Shown here: positions 1 to 10,105 of the stretch, piece by piece
How positions within the stretch are numbered: position 1 is the first letter of the stretch
How the letters are laid out: each line of letters starts with the position of its first letter
NCBI GenBank assembly: GCA_023375675.1
Contig: JALQBC010000019.1
Span: 124,001-188,000, forward strand
Source: Cytospora piceicola
Taxonomy: Eukaryota > Ascomycota > Sordariomycetes > Diaporthales > Cytosporaceae
DNA: 64,000 nucleotides
Reading direction: 5' to 3'
The notes under the pieces: generated by a model
Database searches by the model: none
What the model was told of the DNA's origin: nothing
What the model saw: only the letters and a program-made list of their open reading frames with translations
Made by a program: the position numbers and the translations under genes

Positions 1-1437
1 GAGCAGGAAGACGGCGGCGGAGCGCCCGCCGCTCCCGTGCACGTCGTACCAGGGCGCGGGGCCGGGGCGCGGGGCGCCGCCGCTGGTGGCGGCCTTGCCG
101 CAGCAGCCGCCGCGGTAGGTGACGTTGTTCATCATGGCGGCGACCTCGAAGACGGCGCCCGAGTCCTCGGCGCCGCCGAAGTTGTAGTAGTCGACGTTGA
201 GGACGTTGGGCGGGCGGTCGTAGGTGGCGCGGCAGCTGTTGGCGGCGAGCCCGAGGCTGCCGTAGCCCGTGACGTTGTTGGTCTGGTTGAGCTGGGAGAC
301 GTCCGGGACGAGGAGGGAGGTGCCGAGGATGGAGAAGTCGGCGTTGAGGTTGTGGTTGGCCAGGTAGAGCATGCCCTTGCCCTGGTCGACCGTCAGCCCG
401 TCGGGCCGCTGGATCGTGCACGGGAAGGCCTGGTCGACGGGGTCGAACGGCGTCTCCCACATGTTGCTGAACTCGTCGATCCACCAGGGGTAGGCCGTCT
501 GGTTGGCCATGTAGTCGAGGAACATGACGATCCGGGTGTTGTAGATGATCATCTCGGCGAGGGTGGGCCACTTGGTGATGTTCATGGGCTGGTAGGGCGG
601 GGTGTAGATGTAGTCCAGGATGCCCGTCTGGTTGATGTAGGGGACGTAGTGGTCGGGCGTCGAGTAGTTGCCGTTCTCGAGCAGGATGGTGACGACCTCG
701 AAGCGGTTGGCGGCGACCCAGTTTTTGATGTCGGTGAGCCAATCCGTGATGGGGCCCGCGTCGAGCACGTCGCAGGTGGTGTGGCAGAAGTGCGGGACGG
801 TGTCGTTGACGTTCCAGTGCATCTGGCCCTGGAGGAACCGCACGCCGTCGTCCAGCTGCTGCGTCACCGAGAGCCCCTGGTTCGACGCCGCGTTGCCCGG
901 CCTGATGAAGGGGGAGTTGTGGCACCCCACGTTTGTGACGTTGCTGTACTTGCGGTTGCACAGCTCGACGTAGTTGTTGCAGGGCTGCGTGTTGGTGACG
1001 GTCGGCGCTGTCGATGTCGCCGACGCGGTCGTGGAGAAGTTGCCGGAGCGCTGGCCCGTCACCGTGGACGTGATGGTGATGGACCCTGACAGGTACGTGA
1101 CCGTCGCCGTTCCCCGTGGAGTCGACTCCGTCTCCGTGGCATTATCCGTGGTGGAGTCCATGCCCGTCAGGGTTGTGGTGCCGAGGGTGATGGTGGTGGC
1201 GGGTAAGGTGGCCTTGGGCGTCGTGTGGGAGCTTATCTCGTGAGTTCCCGTGAGGATGATGATGCCAGACGCATCTGTGGTTGTCGACTCGGAGGCTGAT
1301 GCTGATGTTGATGTTGATGTTGATGCTGGTGCTGATGTTACAGGCGTGTCATTCTCCTTGCTCGTCTCCTTGTCCGCAGCATGGGCGAGCGAGCCGAGGC
1401 CGAGGAGCAACAGCCCCCACAGCCTTAGGGGCGCCAT
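1..1437 (-). CDS. Secreted PLC-like phosphodiesterase (TIM-barrel), C-terminus beyond window
   Basis: One open frame runs from the ATG at 1437 down to base 1 without a stop (479 codons, 3' end outside the window). The first ~20 residues (MAPLRLWGLLLLGLGSLAHA) form a clear signal peptide. Residues ~25-150 are a Ser/Thr-rich stalk with an (ST)n run. From ~150 a Cys-containing globular domain begins (QPCNNYVELC, then GCHNSPF, QLDDGVRFLQGQMHWN, WVAANRFEVVTILLENGNY, MFLDYMANQT). This order is what fungal PLC-like phosphodiesterases of the PI-PLC-X TIM-barrel superfamily show: an early His in the NVGCHNS segment and strand-end acidic residues. Many N-x-S/T sites fit secretion. The substrate is unknown, and fungal members often lack the Ca-binding set of true PI-PLC. 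No introns are needed. It is transcribed divergently from the SUR7-like gene across 3.7 kb. Confidence 0.85.
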   Translation of the reverse strand, partial: MAPLRLWGLLLLGLGSLAHAADKETSKENDTPVTSAPASTSTSTSASASESTTTDASGIIILTGTHEISSHTTPKATLPATTITLGTTTLTGMDSTTDNATETESTPRGTATVTYLSGSITITSTVTGQRSGNFSTTASATSTAPTVTNTQPCNNYVELCNRKYSNVTNVGCHNSPFIRPGNAASNQGLSVTQQLDDGVRFLQGQMHWNVNDTVPHFCHTTCDVLDAGPITDWLTDIKNWVAANRFEVVTILLENGNYSTPDHYVPYINQTGILDYIYTPPYQPMNITKWPTLAEMIIYNTRIVMFLDYMANQTAYPWWIDEFSNMWETPFDPVDQAFPCTIQRPDGLTVDQGKGMLYLANHNLNADFSILGTSLLVPDVSQLNQTNNVTGYGSLGLAANSCRATYDRPPNVLNVDYYNFGGAEDSGAVFEVAAMMNNVTYRGGCCGKAATSGGAPRPGPAPWYDVHGSGGRSAAVFLL

Positions 1438-3062
1438 TGATGAAGCTATACTGAGCACTGTTGATGCGCAGTATGAGTCGTATGTGCGTGTATACTAGGT
1501 ATGTACCGAGCAGCCCCTCAATGGTTGTTGTGGGCAGGCGCCCACGAGGCTATGATGGCTGGTAAACCAGAGTATGGGGGTAAACCAGGCAATTGATGAG
1601 CAACAATGAGTGCTACTTGTTGTTGATGTTGATCACTGCTGAGACCAGAGGTCGAGATGACAATGCTCGATAAGCAAAGGAGGATAGAATGATGGTATCC
1701 AGAATCCCCTTTTTTCTTTCTTTTCTCTCCGATGACAAGCACGTATGTATGGGAGGGTATGTTCCCAGGAATTCGGGAATCGGAAGGGGTTGTCGATCTT
1801 ACTCTCTCAGCTGGTGAGACAACTGCTAAACTGCTTGGAACTCAGACCGCATCAAGGAGACAAATCAAGTCAGGTCAAGTCAGGTCAGGCCGGATCAATG
1901 TCAACTGGTCAGATCACAGCAGGTCGGGATAAACCTTGACGTTGACGCCGTTGTTGCTACGGCAGTATGGCAGTCGGCACTTTTCTTCCCCCAGAGTTGC
2001 CAGGTTCTTTCCAGGTTCTTTCCAGGTCCAAGGCCAGCTAAGCCAGCTACCTAGGTAGCCAGTCAAGACGGGAATAGGTACCCCCATTGATCATGGTTGG
2101 GTGGGACAACATTGGATGATGGGTCCACAGCAGGGAAAAATGTGGCGCCCCGGCGGAAACGAAATGCTGGCAACATGGACAACGGACACGCCAGTCATGC
2201 CTGACCAAAGGGCAAGCGCTCACGAGACAGCGCGACAAGAAGAGTGGCGCAGCATGTGGTTACAAACTTCAGTAAGCGATACTCACTCCCGCCCAGTCGA
2301 TTATCCCCCTTTGTCTGGCAGTTCTGGCTATGGGCGCGTCACCATATTAGTTCTTTTCGCTTATTTCGTATTCAATCTGACAATGCAGCCCGCAAGCCCG
2401 CAAGCCTACAAGCCTACAAGCCTACTACAAGCCAAGCCCTTTCGAATATGCAGATCCGCGCGGATGTGTCTTGGTTTTCCCTCGTGGTCCCCTGGTCCGA
2501 GATCCGGATAGCAGGGGAAAATAGCTCGCGACTCGTCAACCGCGAGAAGTTTACACCACCTAATCATTAGTACATGTTAGCATCGTCGATCTATTTAGAG
2601 ATCTACGGCGCTCGCTTGGCACGGCAGAATGAAGAGGGTGTGAGCAAGATGACATTAAACAAGGAAAGAAAAAGCCTCAATCTTGTCAGTTGCAATCAAT
2701 ATGGCGTTCATGACAGTCTCAAACTAAGGAAAGGGCTGCAGAGGAAAGAGAGACAACTATGGATCGTAGTATATGCGGTACCGGTACGTACTCAAGTGCT
2801 GTGGTATGTTACCTACTGCTGTGGTAAGTACGCAGGCATGTTCCAAGGTTACCTGGTCGTTGGTACTTAGTAAGTTACAGATAGTTTAGTAAAACAGCCG
2901 TGCGTGCCGTGCCACTAGACCTGCTAGACTGCTAGGCTACTGTGGTAGACTGACAGGCTGATGACTGATGACTGGTTTACTGGTGCGGTGTTGACTGCTT
3001 GGCAGGGGCACCCAAGGTGAACTGCAGCGCCAGCACATCACTGGATCTTCAGTGTGCTAGAG

Positions 3063-3560
3063 ATACCTAGGTATGTACTATACATATAAGAGTTTCATAG
3101 AAGTCGTTGGTCTGACGATCACTTGCCCTCCTTCTCCAGGTTTGGGATGCTGGATCCAGGACACAGGACACAAGAGAGTCGGGGTTTCAACCGGAGGATT
3201 GATGAATCATGGGGTGGACACCTGGGGTTGTTGGGTTAATGATAACTCTATGTATGTACCTAGGTATTTACCTAGGTATGTATGTACTATGTAAGCAGCT
3301 TCACAAGGTTTTTATCCAAGGTTTCAAGGTTCCAAGGTTTCTTCATGAGATCGTCGTTTCGGTGTCTCCAGTGAAAGTGGAACTGAGGAGGCAGGATAAT
3401 GTCTCCGTTGATTCATGCCCCTGTCCCGCCCCTGTAATAATCCATATTGGCGGCCTGCCAGTGATGATTCCCAGTACCTGAATTGTAAACTACATAAGTA
3501 GGTACCCTGATATATACCTCCCTAAGCAGTACAATACATTTCTGTATATGTACCTAGGTA
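3063..3560. repeat. Cluster of TACCTAGGTA palindromes
   Basis: Four perfect or near-perfect 10-12 bp palindromes (core CCTAGG) lie within 500 bp, two of them only 2 bp apart (3257-3266 and 3269-3278). The same core recurs far away in the window at 2047, 53804, 59235 and 60250. Function unknown. Confidence 0.8.
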
Positions 3561-4067
3561 GGTACAGTACCTGGGTAGGTATATTTATTGACCCCGTATA
3601 ACTACCTAGATACTTAAGTACCTGGGTATGCACGGATCGTCGTCGAGTCCGTGGGGTGAGGCTTTCACTTATCTGATATACAAAACTAACCCAAACTGGC
3701 CAAACTGGCGTATCTAGAAACAGCTCATTGGCCTGGTTGGACATGATCCATGAAGCTCTCCCCACCCGACTGATCCGTGATGCTGGCAGATTGTCAGATT
3801 GTATGGGTCTACCAAATCTACCGGAAATGCCTGGAACTCGCGATTCGCCATCCAGCCAGCCAGCCATCTGACAATCAGTCCGGTGTCTGGCTGGCGGCAG
3901 TGCAGCGAGAGTGGATGCTGGGTGAGCAGCATGGACCTGTTGCAACGGAGATGCGCCCTCTCATCAGATTTCAGGGGTCCTTTGTCTTGTTTCCCATGCC
4001 CTTACCACTCACTCACCTGGGAAACTGCATGTGCTAACCCAACCTTCTTTTGTTGCCGGACCTGGAT

Positions 4068-4149
4068 CTGAACCAGAACCTGAACCTGAACCTGAACCTG
4101 CTCTCATCACAGGCACCCAACCCGGAATATCCAGAATATCCAGAATATC
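4068..4149. repeat. Hexanucleotide (GAACCT)n and 9-mer (AATATCCAG)n arrays
   Basis: About five GAACCT/GAACCA units run to 4100, followed from 4123 by three copies of an AATATCCAG unit. They are simple sequence in the upstream region of the SUR7-like gene. Confidence 0.85.
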
Positions 4150-4689
4150 TGCTCCTCCTCCTCCCTGTCTCCCAGAGCTTGTGAATCCACATCTGCAGGG
4201 TCGTGGCGCCGACCCGACTTTTCTCTTTCTTCTCGACCTCTCTCAGCCTCTCCTTCCCCAGGCTCTCAGGGTCTTTCCCACCCGCCTGCTGCTTACTCTC
4301 CCCCCCTCGCCGCTCTTTCACGTGGGGCACAAGTCGATGCGGTGGACAGTCGAAGGTGGACAGTCGATGTGCATGTCGTCACTCGTTCTTCCTTTCCCTC
4401 TTCAGCGGACAGCTTGGACTTTGACTTTGACGGGATTGACGGATTGTCGGCACTAGGCATTACGGAATACGGAGACATCTGAAGAACACGCACAACGAGC
4501 ACAACTTCCAATCCCCCCTTCCCGCCTTCCCTTCTGCTGCCCCTCCAGGGTTTCCCTTCATCAAATCGTGACGCGACCATTCCCCAGAATAAGAAAAAAG
4601 GAAACAAGGCTTGGCTTGGCTTGGCCTGCTTGGAACAAAAGCCACTGGACCCATCTGAACCTGTTCGCCTGTTTACCACCTGATCCGTG

Positions 4690-4690
<1 letters not shown>

Positions 4691-4719
<29 letters not shown>
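4691..4719. repeat. (CA)n microsatellite
   Basis: A pure run of about 14-15 AC units, located ~400 bp upstream of the SUR7-like start codon, where a pyrimidine-rich leader begins. Confidence 0.95.
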
Positions 4720-4721
<2 letters not shown>

Positions 4722-5118
4722 GTCTCCGGCGCTTGCTGCTGTTGCTGCTGGGCGGCTTTTTATTTTGTTCTGCTATTTTCATCTTCCAATTTCACCCACT
4801 CGCTCGGCTCGCACGTGTACAACCACAACTACCACCAGGGACCCTCCCGACATCGCATGGCATTACTACTCTGAGTCTCCTACTCCTGTATTGCTAACCG
4901 GTATCCATACTCCATACCATACTCCATACATACACACATCACACATCGCACGTTTGTTTTGAGAACATTCCTGCTTTTCTATCCGACTTTTTCTGTATCA
5001 TCATCGATTTATATATACACACGCTCTGGAGCCGGCACCACCTCGTCGTTCCCACCCTTCCTGAAACCGAAGAGCTACTCCAGGGGAAGGACTTGATCTT
5101 CCTGGTCCTCCCTTTGAG

Positions 5119-6585
5119 ATGGCAATCGCCGCATTGCAGGGCTTGCATAGACGGGGCACCACCAAGAGCTCAGCTACGTCTTGGGATGCCAACTCGAGCA
5201 TATGGCAGGACAATACCTACTGGTACAAGCAGGACCTGCGCCTAAACACAAGGGCCCGGCGCATCTTCACCATACTTGCTTCCGTCCTGTATCTTGTTGC
5301 CTTCATATTTCTCATCTTGGTAGGTTATTCCGGACTCTTCTTGGTTTTACTCGTCGTGACTGACCATATAGCCAGATCGAGCTCGGATCCACACGGAAGG
5401 GCAGTAAAGTGCTTGGTGATATCTATTTCTTCAGGCTGTCTCTTGCCGACATCATTCCTACATCTATCCAAAATGCCCAGCTCGTCAACTCCATCGCTCG
5501 GGGCTTGGGTCTTCATGACTACTACCAGCCTGGCCTGTGGAACTACTGTGAGGGCTACAACGATGAGTGAGTTTCCCCATCCTCCTGTAGCTCATCTACA
5601 GTGTTCGTGTCTAACGAGCCCTTCCAGAGGCATCACCTATTGCTCTACGCCAAAGAGCTACTACTGGTTCAACCCGGTCAACATCATCCTCAATGAGCTT
5701 CTCTCGGGCGCTACCATTGCCTTACCCTCCGAGATAACCCAGATTCTTGGTATTCTCAAGATCTGCTCTAACATCATGTTTGCCTTCTTCCTCGCTGGCA
5801 CGGTTGTCTCTTTCTCGATGGCCTTCCTGTCACCTCTCGCCATTTTCTCTCGATGGTGGGCCATCCCAATGACGCTCGTCTCCTTTTTGACATTCTTGAT
5901 CGTCCTGGTTGCGTCGGTGATAGCATCTGTCATCAGCTTTGTCTTCAAGTACGCCGCCACGGCGCAGTCGTCCCTGAACATCCACGCGTCCGTGGGTATC
6001 CACATGTTCGTCTTCATGTGGGTGGCGACCGGGTGTACCTTCTTTGCCTTCATCCTCCATGCCGGCATGGGATGCTGCTGCACCAGCCGGCGGGACCTGA
6101 AAACGGGCCGGAAGCCCATGCGCCACTCGAGCATGAAGAGGGCGCAGTCGCAGCGCTCACAGGGGTCGCAGCGGTCACAGCGTTCAAAGACGTCGCAGCT
6201 GTCGCAGTCCCGGGGCACGTCCAACGAAAAGCAAGCGGCACCGACGGGGCACAGCCGGAGCGACACGGCCTTCTCGTTCGAGCAGCCGCAGCAGCGCGCC
6301 AGGAGCGGCACCGTCCTGTCGACGCACGACGAGAACGGCATCAGCCGGTCGAACACGGTCAGCTCGAACAACAGCGGCACCGCGGCCGACGTCAGCCGGT
6401 CCAACACGGTGCGCTCGAACAAGGGGGTGGCGCGGTCGAACTCGAACTCGAAGCAGCCGCAGAACGGGCGGAGCAGGAGCAATACCCTGCGGTCCATCAG
6501 GTTCGAGGACGAGCGGCCGCCGTCGTACGACTCGGGGATGACGGTCGTGGACGAGAGGCACGAGGGACATCCCACACCACGCTAA
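5119..6585 (+). CDS. SUR7/PalI-family four-TM plasma membrane protein with repeat phospho-tail
   Basis: Three exons, 5119-5319, 5376-5566 and 5628-6585, give 449 aa. Introns of 56 and 61 nt have GTAGGT and GTGAGT donors and a CTAAC branch site before the second acceptor. TM1 (residues ~48-68, ILASVLYLVAFIFLIL) is followed by an extracellular loop with IELGST, GLWNYCEGY and YCSTP, the Cys-containing loop pattern of SUR7/PalI (Pun1/FMP45) claudin-like proteins of fungal cortical domains. Three more hydrophobic segments follow (SNIMFAFFLAGTVVSFSM, LVSFLTFLIVLVASVIASVI, GIHMFVFMWVATGCTFFAF), then CCCTSRRDLKTGRK. The cytosolic tail (~150 aa) is basic and Ser-rich. It repeats an RSNTV-type motif (SRSDTAFS, ARSGTVLS, SRSNTVSS, SRSNTVRS, SRSNTLRS) and ends near PPSYDSG. 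A role in membrane compartments, endocytosis or pH sensing is a family inference. Confidence 0.9.
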   Translation: MAIAALQGLHRRGTTKSSATSWDANSSIWQDNTYWYKQDLRLNTRARRIFTILASVLYLVAFIFLILVGYSGLFLVLLVVTDHIARSSSDPHGRAVKCLVISISSGCLLPTSFLHLSKMPSSSTPSLGAWVFMTTTSLACGTTVRATTMSEFPHPPVAHLQCSCLTSPSRGITYCSTPKSYYWFNPVNIILNELLSGATIALPSEITQILGILKICSNIMFAFFLAGTVVSFSMAFLSPLAIFSRWWAIPMTLVSFLTFLIVLVASVIASVISFVFKYAATAQSSLNIHASVGIHMFVFMWVATGCTFFAFILHAGMGCCCTSRRDLKTGRKPMRHSSMKRAQSQRSQGSQRSQRSKTSQLSQSRGTSNEKQAAPTGHSRSDTAFSFEQPQQRARSGTVLSTHDENGISRSNTVSSNNSGTAADVSRSNTVRSNKGVARSNSNSKQPQNGRSRSNTLRSIRFEDERPPSYDSGMTVVDERHEGHPTPR

Positions 6586-7321
6586 GGTGCGGTTTTCTCT
6601 GGAATGGGAATATGCTCGATGGTGTTTGGGTGGTTGCCTAGACCGCCATTCTCGACACAACTGGACATCGTCTCCGAATCCAATGCGAGGGTGTCCATGA
6701 GGGTATGGAAGGCCTATGGGGGCATCTTGGCAGCGTTCAATGATTGAACACCCAACGGTGTTTTGCACCCGGTTTGAGGGGGATACAAAAATGGGTCAAG
6801 GGCGAGGGGCGGCGAATCTGCATTCAAGCGATCCTTTATTTTGAGATATTATGCGAGGCGTTTTGGGATAGAGTTTGGGCTTTCGGTAGACGATAGAAGT
6901 CTATGGGCAGGCTGTCAGACAGACGAGGTGCGGCCTGCACGCCGTTGGGATAACACAAGTCATCAGGCAGTAGATAGAATCTTTCCAGCAAAGGACGGGA
7001 ATCAGGATTAATACGAACCAGGAAGACTATGTTCTCCCGAAAGTAGACGTTTTGTGTCCCAAAATATTGTCGCTCATGAAGTATGCTAGCTGTGATGTTT
7101 TCTTGGATACATGCCCAAGATGTCAACTGAAGTCGCACCTGCTTATGTACTCGGTGCAGGTCTGTGAGACACTGATTGCCCCCCAGCTCAGTCTCGAGGT
7201 CTCAAGGCGTCGATGTCTCAACGCCGTCTTGACTAATGACTGGCCCTATGATTAACTCGCTCGGCCTCGCGGTGCCTTCTTCAGTCACCCGTAACCCTCC
7301 CATACAAATCATCCAACCCCT
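6586..7321. other. Convergent 3' intergenic spacer
   Basis: This stretch holds the 3' ends of the plus-strand SUR7-like gene and the minus-strand amidohydrolase gene. No coding frame of note is present. Confidence 0.7.
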
Positions 7322-8691
7322 TTAAAGCCCATAAGCCCTCCTCGCCGTCCCGGCAAACACCTCCTTCTTCTGCTCGTCCGACATGCTGCTCATCCAGCAG
7401 AGCCGGTCGACGACCTTCCTCCACTTCTCCCACGCGCCCTCCTCGCCCTCCTCGCCCTCCTCGCCCTCCTCCTTCTTCTCCTCCCCGCCTTCGCCGCCGT
7501 TCACGCCGACGGTGCACACGGGCCAGTCGCTCCCGAACATGATCCTGCTGGGGCCGAAGGCGGCGACCACGACGGCCAGCCAGCCCATGATGCTCTCGAA
7601 GATGTCGTTGGCGGGCTGCTGGCGGAGGGCGGGGGACATCTCGGAGAAGGCGCCTGATAGCTTCCTGTTTTTGGTTCGTTAACTTGATGTAGAGGGAGTT
7701 GGGAGTTGAAAGTTGGAGGGGATTGGGAGGGAGCGGGGAAGGGGTACAGAGGATGGTTTGTGGTGGGTGGACGTACATGTAGACATTGTCGGCCTTGGAC
7801 AGGGTGAACATCGCCGTCCGCCAGGCGATGAAGGCCGGGTCCGAGGGGTGCAGGGTCGTCAGGTCTGGCTTGCAGAGGTGGTCTGTTACGTGGTAACCAT
7901 TAGTATCAACAGGGGTAAAAACCTCCCCGTGTGTCCCTCGAAACAAAGCAGGGAAGAAGGAAGGAAGGAAGGAAGGGGCGACAGGAAAACACCATACTCA
8001 ATATAAACGTGACCTTCTCCCCCTCGGGCACGCCCTCGTGCGCGCGGTCCACCATCTCCACGACCTCCTCCAGCTGCGCGCGCCCCCGCCGGTGCAGGTC
8101 CACGCCGACGTCGAACACGAGGCCCCTCCTCCCCAGCAGCCGCAGCCCCTCGACGAACCCGGGCGCCAGCATCGTCCGCGCCGGCTTGTCCTGCACGAGG
8201 TACCGGAACCCCTTGACCTTGGCCCAGACCGCCTCGCCCGCCTCGCCGCCGCCCCCGTCCCGGATGCACGTCTCCCTCACCGCGTCGACGTACCGCCCCA
8301 GGGCGTCCGCGCCGGCGGGCAGGGGCGCCCAGGGCACGATTCCCAGGCACAGGCCGCTGTCCTTGGGCTCGTGGCCCTCGCCGGGGCGGGGCCGGCCCGA
8401 CGCGACGCGGGCGAGGAAGGAGACCTCCTCGAGGGCGTGCCTCCAGGCGTCGTCCCCCGGGGCGGGGGCGGAGGCGGAGGAGGAGGAGGAGAGGGCGTCC
8501 GACTTGCGGTCCGCCTCGACGAAGACGAAGCCCGAGACCAGGTCGTGCTGGGGCGCGACGGCGGCGCGGTACTCGGCCAGGGAGTGCTGCGCGTACAGCG
8601 GGGAGGAGGGGTCCGCCCAGGCCAGGGTGTCGAGCTCCGAGGCGGGGAAGAGGTGGATGTGGGAGTCGATTATCGGGACCGGGGTCGTCAT
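7322..8691 (-). CDS. Amidohydrolase (metal-dependent TIM-barrel hydrolase, amidohydrolase_2 type)
   Basis: Three exons on the minus strand, 8691-7998, 7882-7777 and 7664-7322, give 380 aa. Introns are 115 nt (GTATGG donor, ACTAAT branch) and 112 nt (GTACGT donor). Splicing restores FILNHLCKPDL and DNVYMKLSGAFSE, both typical of the family. The metal-binding motif IIDSHIHLFP (H11, H13) is at the N-terminus, KGFRYLVQDKP is central, and the last-strand ligand lies in MFGSDWP (D313). Family members hydrolyse or decarboxylate small cyclic or lactone substrates such as dicarboxylate lactones; the substrate here cannot be told. No signal peptide is seen, so it is probably cytosolic. Oddities: a Ser-rich insert near residues 68-75 and an acidic EEG-repeat insert (residues ~320-344) just after DWP, encoded by a (CTCCTCGCC)n minisatellite. 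It is convergent with the SUR7-like gene. Confidence 0.87.
7440..7490. repeat. (CTCCTCGCC)n minisatellite inside exon 3 of the amidohydrolase
   Basis: The 9-bp unit is repeated about three to four times, in frame, and encodes GEEGEEGEEG on the minus strand. It is likely length-polymorphic. Confidence 0.8.
7957..7976. repeat. (AAGG)n microsatellite in amidohydrolase intron 1
   Basis: Five or so AAGG units. On the transcribed strand they form the polypyrimidine-rich part of the first intron. Confidence 0.85.
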
Positions 8692-10105
8692 GTTTGCCGT
8701 GTGTGTTTGTGGGGTTCCTGTGTGAAGTGTGAGAGGGAGGAAGGAAGTGGTGGTTGGATTAAGGGGCTGTTGTTTCGCGGGTCTGGAAAGACGGGAACTT
8801 GAGTATGTAGATTGGGAGTTCAGAAGAGATGAGTGAGTGAGTGAGTGAGAGTAGAGATGCTAGGTCGGTATGAGATGGGTTTTTTGTTTACGAAAACCGG
8901 GGAAGTTAGATTTGGATACCTAGTCAAAGGACAGAGTATCTCTTGTGCTGTCAATTATGAGGTTGAGACGAATTAACGGAGACAAGTCGACCTCGGAGTC
9001 GTCATGATCGATTGCACCTGTCAATATTGTGTGTGCAAGGGTCCTCTCGACAGCTCAGCTCAGGGGTTCGCTGCATCGAGCTTCACGATGCGGGGCCGCA
9101 ACGTACAGTCAAGTGGTCCCTACAGTACCCCGCTGTTCAATACCACGACAAGCTGGGAGACCCCACAGAAAGCTCCCAAGCCCCTGTACATCGCTAATGC
9201 GCGGCGGATTGGAAATACCGTAACCTGTCGGATGGGAGAAAGCAGCAGCGCCATCATCACCATCATCACCATCATCATCATCATCATCATCATCATAATA
9301 GTCACATTTGAAATCACACACACACATGAGTAAAGCAAGAATGTCTTAGGAATGTCCAATAAATAGATTCAATAGTCATCTACTCATTGACTTGCCTGAT
9401 CTCGCAAAGGCCAAAACCTCGCATCAGCTCTCATCATCCCCAGTCACAACAACCACCAGAACATTGGCTAACTGCTCAGGATCCTTCTCATGGACAGATC
9501 TCAAGTTACCATACATTGTCGAGGGCAGGTCCGTCACGCCCGCTGTCAACCCGGCCACAGGCCAGGATAGACAGGTAAGGGTGATGTGACGGTGCCCAAA
9601 CATGATTGTCTGAAACAATTGAATCATCTCAAGACGAAACAAAACATTAAAAAGTCTACACAGCCGACAAACACCAAGCCCGCGGCGGGGCTCAGGGCTT
9701 CCCGGCTGTATGAGGGGGGTCGCAGCATCGGCCCGGCTGGGTGTGCTTGCACGTATTAAGCGCGGACGCGTCGAAGAGCTCACACGGACAGGCAGGTTGT
9801 GATGATGGCCACCGGCCGGAGGGGCGTCGAGATCCAGTCTGCAACGCACTCCCGACCCGCAGGCCATCTCCACCTGTCCAGAGCACCAATGTCGATCGTC
9901 GCGCACGTGTGAGCAGCAAGTGTGCTCGAGCAACGGGGAGCGACTTCGTCAAACCACAAACTGGTGTGGGAGAATGTCGCCCCCCGGCTCGGAAATGAAT
10001 GAACGGCCATGGTTCCTTCTCCGTGGCCCTCGCGTGTTTATTTGGTTTCTCCTTCTCGGGGTGAAGAACAGGTCACTTCCCTCCCAAGGGTCCTCCACGT
10101 CTCAT
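8692..10105. other. Intergenic region between two minus-strand genes
   Basis: It contains the promoter side of the amidohydrolase gene and the 3' side of the EsdC-like gene. Simple repeats are present (GAGT units at 8830-8849, an ATC array at 9251-9297). Open frames up to 169 codons here have no domain-like pattern and are not called. Confidence 0.65.
9251..9297. repeat. (ATC/ACC)n trinucleotide array
   Basis: A 47-bp run of CAT/CAC triplets, the last part pure CAT. It creates spurious Asp-rich and Ile-rich frames on both strands. Confidence 0.95.

Larger units (their letters stand above)
1438..5118. other. 3.7-kb divergent intergenic region
   Basis: No convincing gene was found; the longest open frames (136-151 codons) are low-complexity or run through repeats. 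The stretch holds several perfect TACCTAGGTA palindromes (3063-3074, 3257-3266, 3269-3278, 3551-3560; also 2047-2058), a GAACCT hexamer array, an AATATCCAG array, a CA microsatellite and a pyrimidine-rich zone from ~4740 to 5110. That zone probably serves as promoter and 5' leader of the SUR7-like gene. Confidence 0.7.

Noticed and set aside
37..1089. 350-codon plus-strand frame opposite the PLC-like gene
   Set aside because: It starts with GTG, is Val/Gly/Asp-rich, and mirrors the GC-rich codons of the minus-strand gene, which has a signal peptide and a recognisable fold.
9424..9933. 169-codon minus-strand frame downstream of the EsdC-like gene
   Set aside because: Mixed composition, no motif, and it lies in the probable 3' untranslated region of the EsdC-like gene.
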